64,000 bases of DNA from Nemertoderma westbladi (taxonomy: Eukaryota > Xenacoelomorpha > Nemertodermatida > Nemertodermatidae). The notes beneath the pieces are model-generated. The model had not been told where the DNA came from. It did not search any database and was given only the letters and a program-made list of their open reading frames with translations. Below are positions 63,506 to 64,000 of the stretch, piece after piece (the stretch's first letter is position 1; the number at the start of each line of letters is the position of its first letter). Location: contig JAUCBJ010001004.1 in the NCBI GenBank assembly GCA_032718475.1, positions 1 to 64,000 on the forward strand, given 5' to 3'. The translations under genes and the position numbers were made by a program.

Positions 63506-63660
63506 ATTTGCCCTATATGAACCGTATGCCAAGGCTCGCCGACTACGTGTCTCGCCCCACAGTATGTGTATTGTGTATAGATAGGGGTGTGTAGGGGAAC
63601 TGGTTCAAACAGGGGACAATTGCATGAATACACAGCGACAAACCGGAGACGATCTACAAT

Positions 63661-63676
63661 CCGGGGACGTCCCCGG
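63661..63676. other. 16-bp perfect palindrome
   Basis: ccggggacgtccccgg, self-complementary over its entire length. Confidence 0.8.
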
Positions 63677-63762
63677 AATGAAAAGATATCAAAAATGGAA
63701 TCTAAGTACTAAAATTAATTGATTCTGAAAATTTCAGATCATTTCGGCGATGTCCCCTGTTC

Positions 63763-63870
63763 CACAAGGTTCGAGCAATAAGGCCAGTTATTCCATTGGC
63801 TTTCTTTGCGATGGTGGCAATGTGTTTCCCAAATGTGAGGGTGTATTGGAAGGTCACCCCAAGTGTATTT
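63763..63870 (-). pseudogene. Non-LTR retrotransposon reverse transcriptase scrap
   Basis: A ~35-codon minus-strand stretch reading LGVTFQYTLTFGKHI, then IAKKANGITGLIART, the segment after the catalytic domain of jockey/CR1-type reverse transcriptases (LGV.FD..L.F..HI..I..KA). A stop lies two codons upstream of it. Fragment only. Confidence 0.65.
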
Positions 63871-64000
63871 TACGGTTCACGGTGTTATATTTTGACCGTT
63901 ATCAATAATATTTTGTTTAAAAAAAAAGGCCACAAAATATCTGATAGGCCTATCCAAAATACCGTAGGCCTGGCTATCGCTGTATCCAGCTGGATATTTC

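Larger units (their letters stand above)
62849..63762. other. Intergenic with microsatellite
   Basis: No gene. Includes cagtaccgtaccggtaggcctat near 63,151 and a stretch ending in the cagacaga array that reads like the tail of a dispersed repeat family. Confidence 0.4.

Overview
The window is eukaryotic and almost entirely mobile DNA, very probably from an invertebrate animal. It has no recognisable single-copy host gene. The case for an invertebrate is the BEL/Pao retrotransposons with DUF1759, DUF1758 and DUF5641-type domains, a Polinton/Maverick-like virus-derived element with a capsid gene of the F54H12.2 type, non-LTR reverse transcriptase scraps, microsatellites and AT-rich satellites. 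I cannot name the species.

Layout. 1-6.5 kb: a LINE reverse transcriptase scrap, an unidentified ORF, a ~467-bp tandem array and duplicated non-coding pieces. 6.5-15.9 kb: left part of a Polinton-like element (570-aa gene on the minus strand, a small inverted-repeat element, then a tight plus-strand cluster of two paralogous virion-type genes, a basic core-like protein, a major-capsid-like gene, an adenain-like protease and a DEDD-exonuclease-like protein). 15,867-48,604: BEL/Pao element E2, minus strand, inserted into the Polinton-like element with target duplication aatat. 23,193-40,019: a second complete BEL/Pao element E1, plus strand, inserted inside the reverse transcriptase gene of E2 with target duplication atatg. 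48.6-54.5 kb: the Polinton-like element resumes with the first half of a small gene, protein-primed DNA polymerase B and a 347-aa gene. 55.4-57.6 kb: decayed pol remnant of a third BEL/Pao element. 57.6-58.4 kb: minisatellite. 58.9-60.9 kb: decayed gene with an RNase D/EXD-like exonuclease domain. 61-64 kb: G-rich DNA, hairpins, a microsatellite and another LINE scrap.

The most interesting result is a probable TATA-binding-protein (TBP) gene carried by the Polinton-like element. Its N-terminal repeat (48,605-48,874) overlaps the end of the DNA polymerase gene. Its C-terminal repeat (15,577-15,866) lies 33 kb away because E2 landed in the middle. The phase is kept once E2 and one target copy are discounted, the length is about 184 aa, and each half carries the two phenylalanine positions used by TBP to kink DNA. 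The same element carries two genes that share a repeated domain weakly like the PC4 single-stranded-DNA-binding coactivator, and three related ~40-bp AT-rich units upstream of the polymerase gene. Together these suggest a virus-derived element with its own transcription-initiation machinery. This is inference from reading the sequence and has not been tested.

Order of events: Polinton-like integration, then E2 (seven LTR mismatches seen by eye in 1,260 bp), then E1 (two seen in 1,206 bp). The Polinton-like capsid gene has an in-frame stop and its polymerase a frameshift, so the copy is dead. E2 is dead by several deletions and stops. E1 is nearly intact but has one gag stop and an 11-bp frame-breaking duplication.
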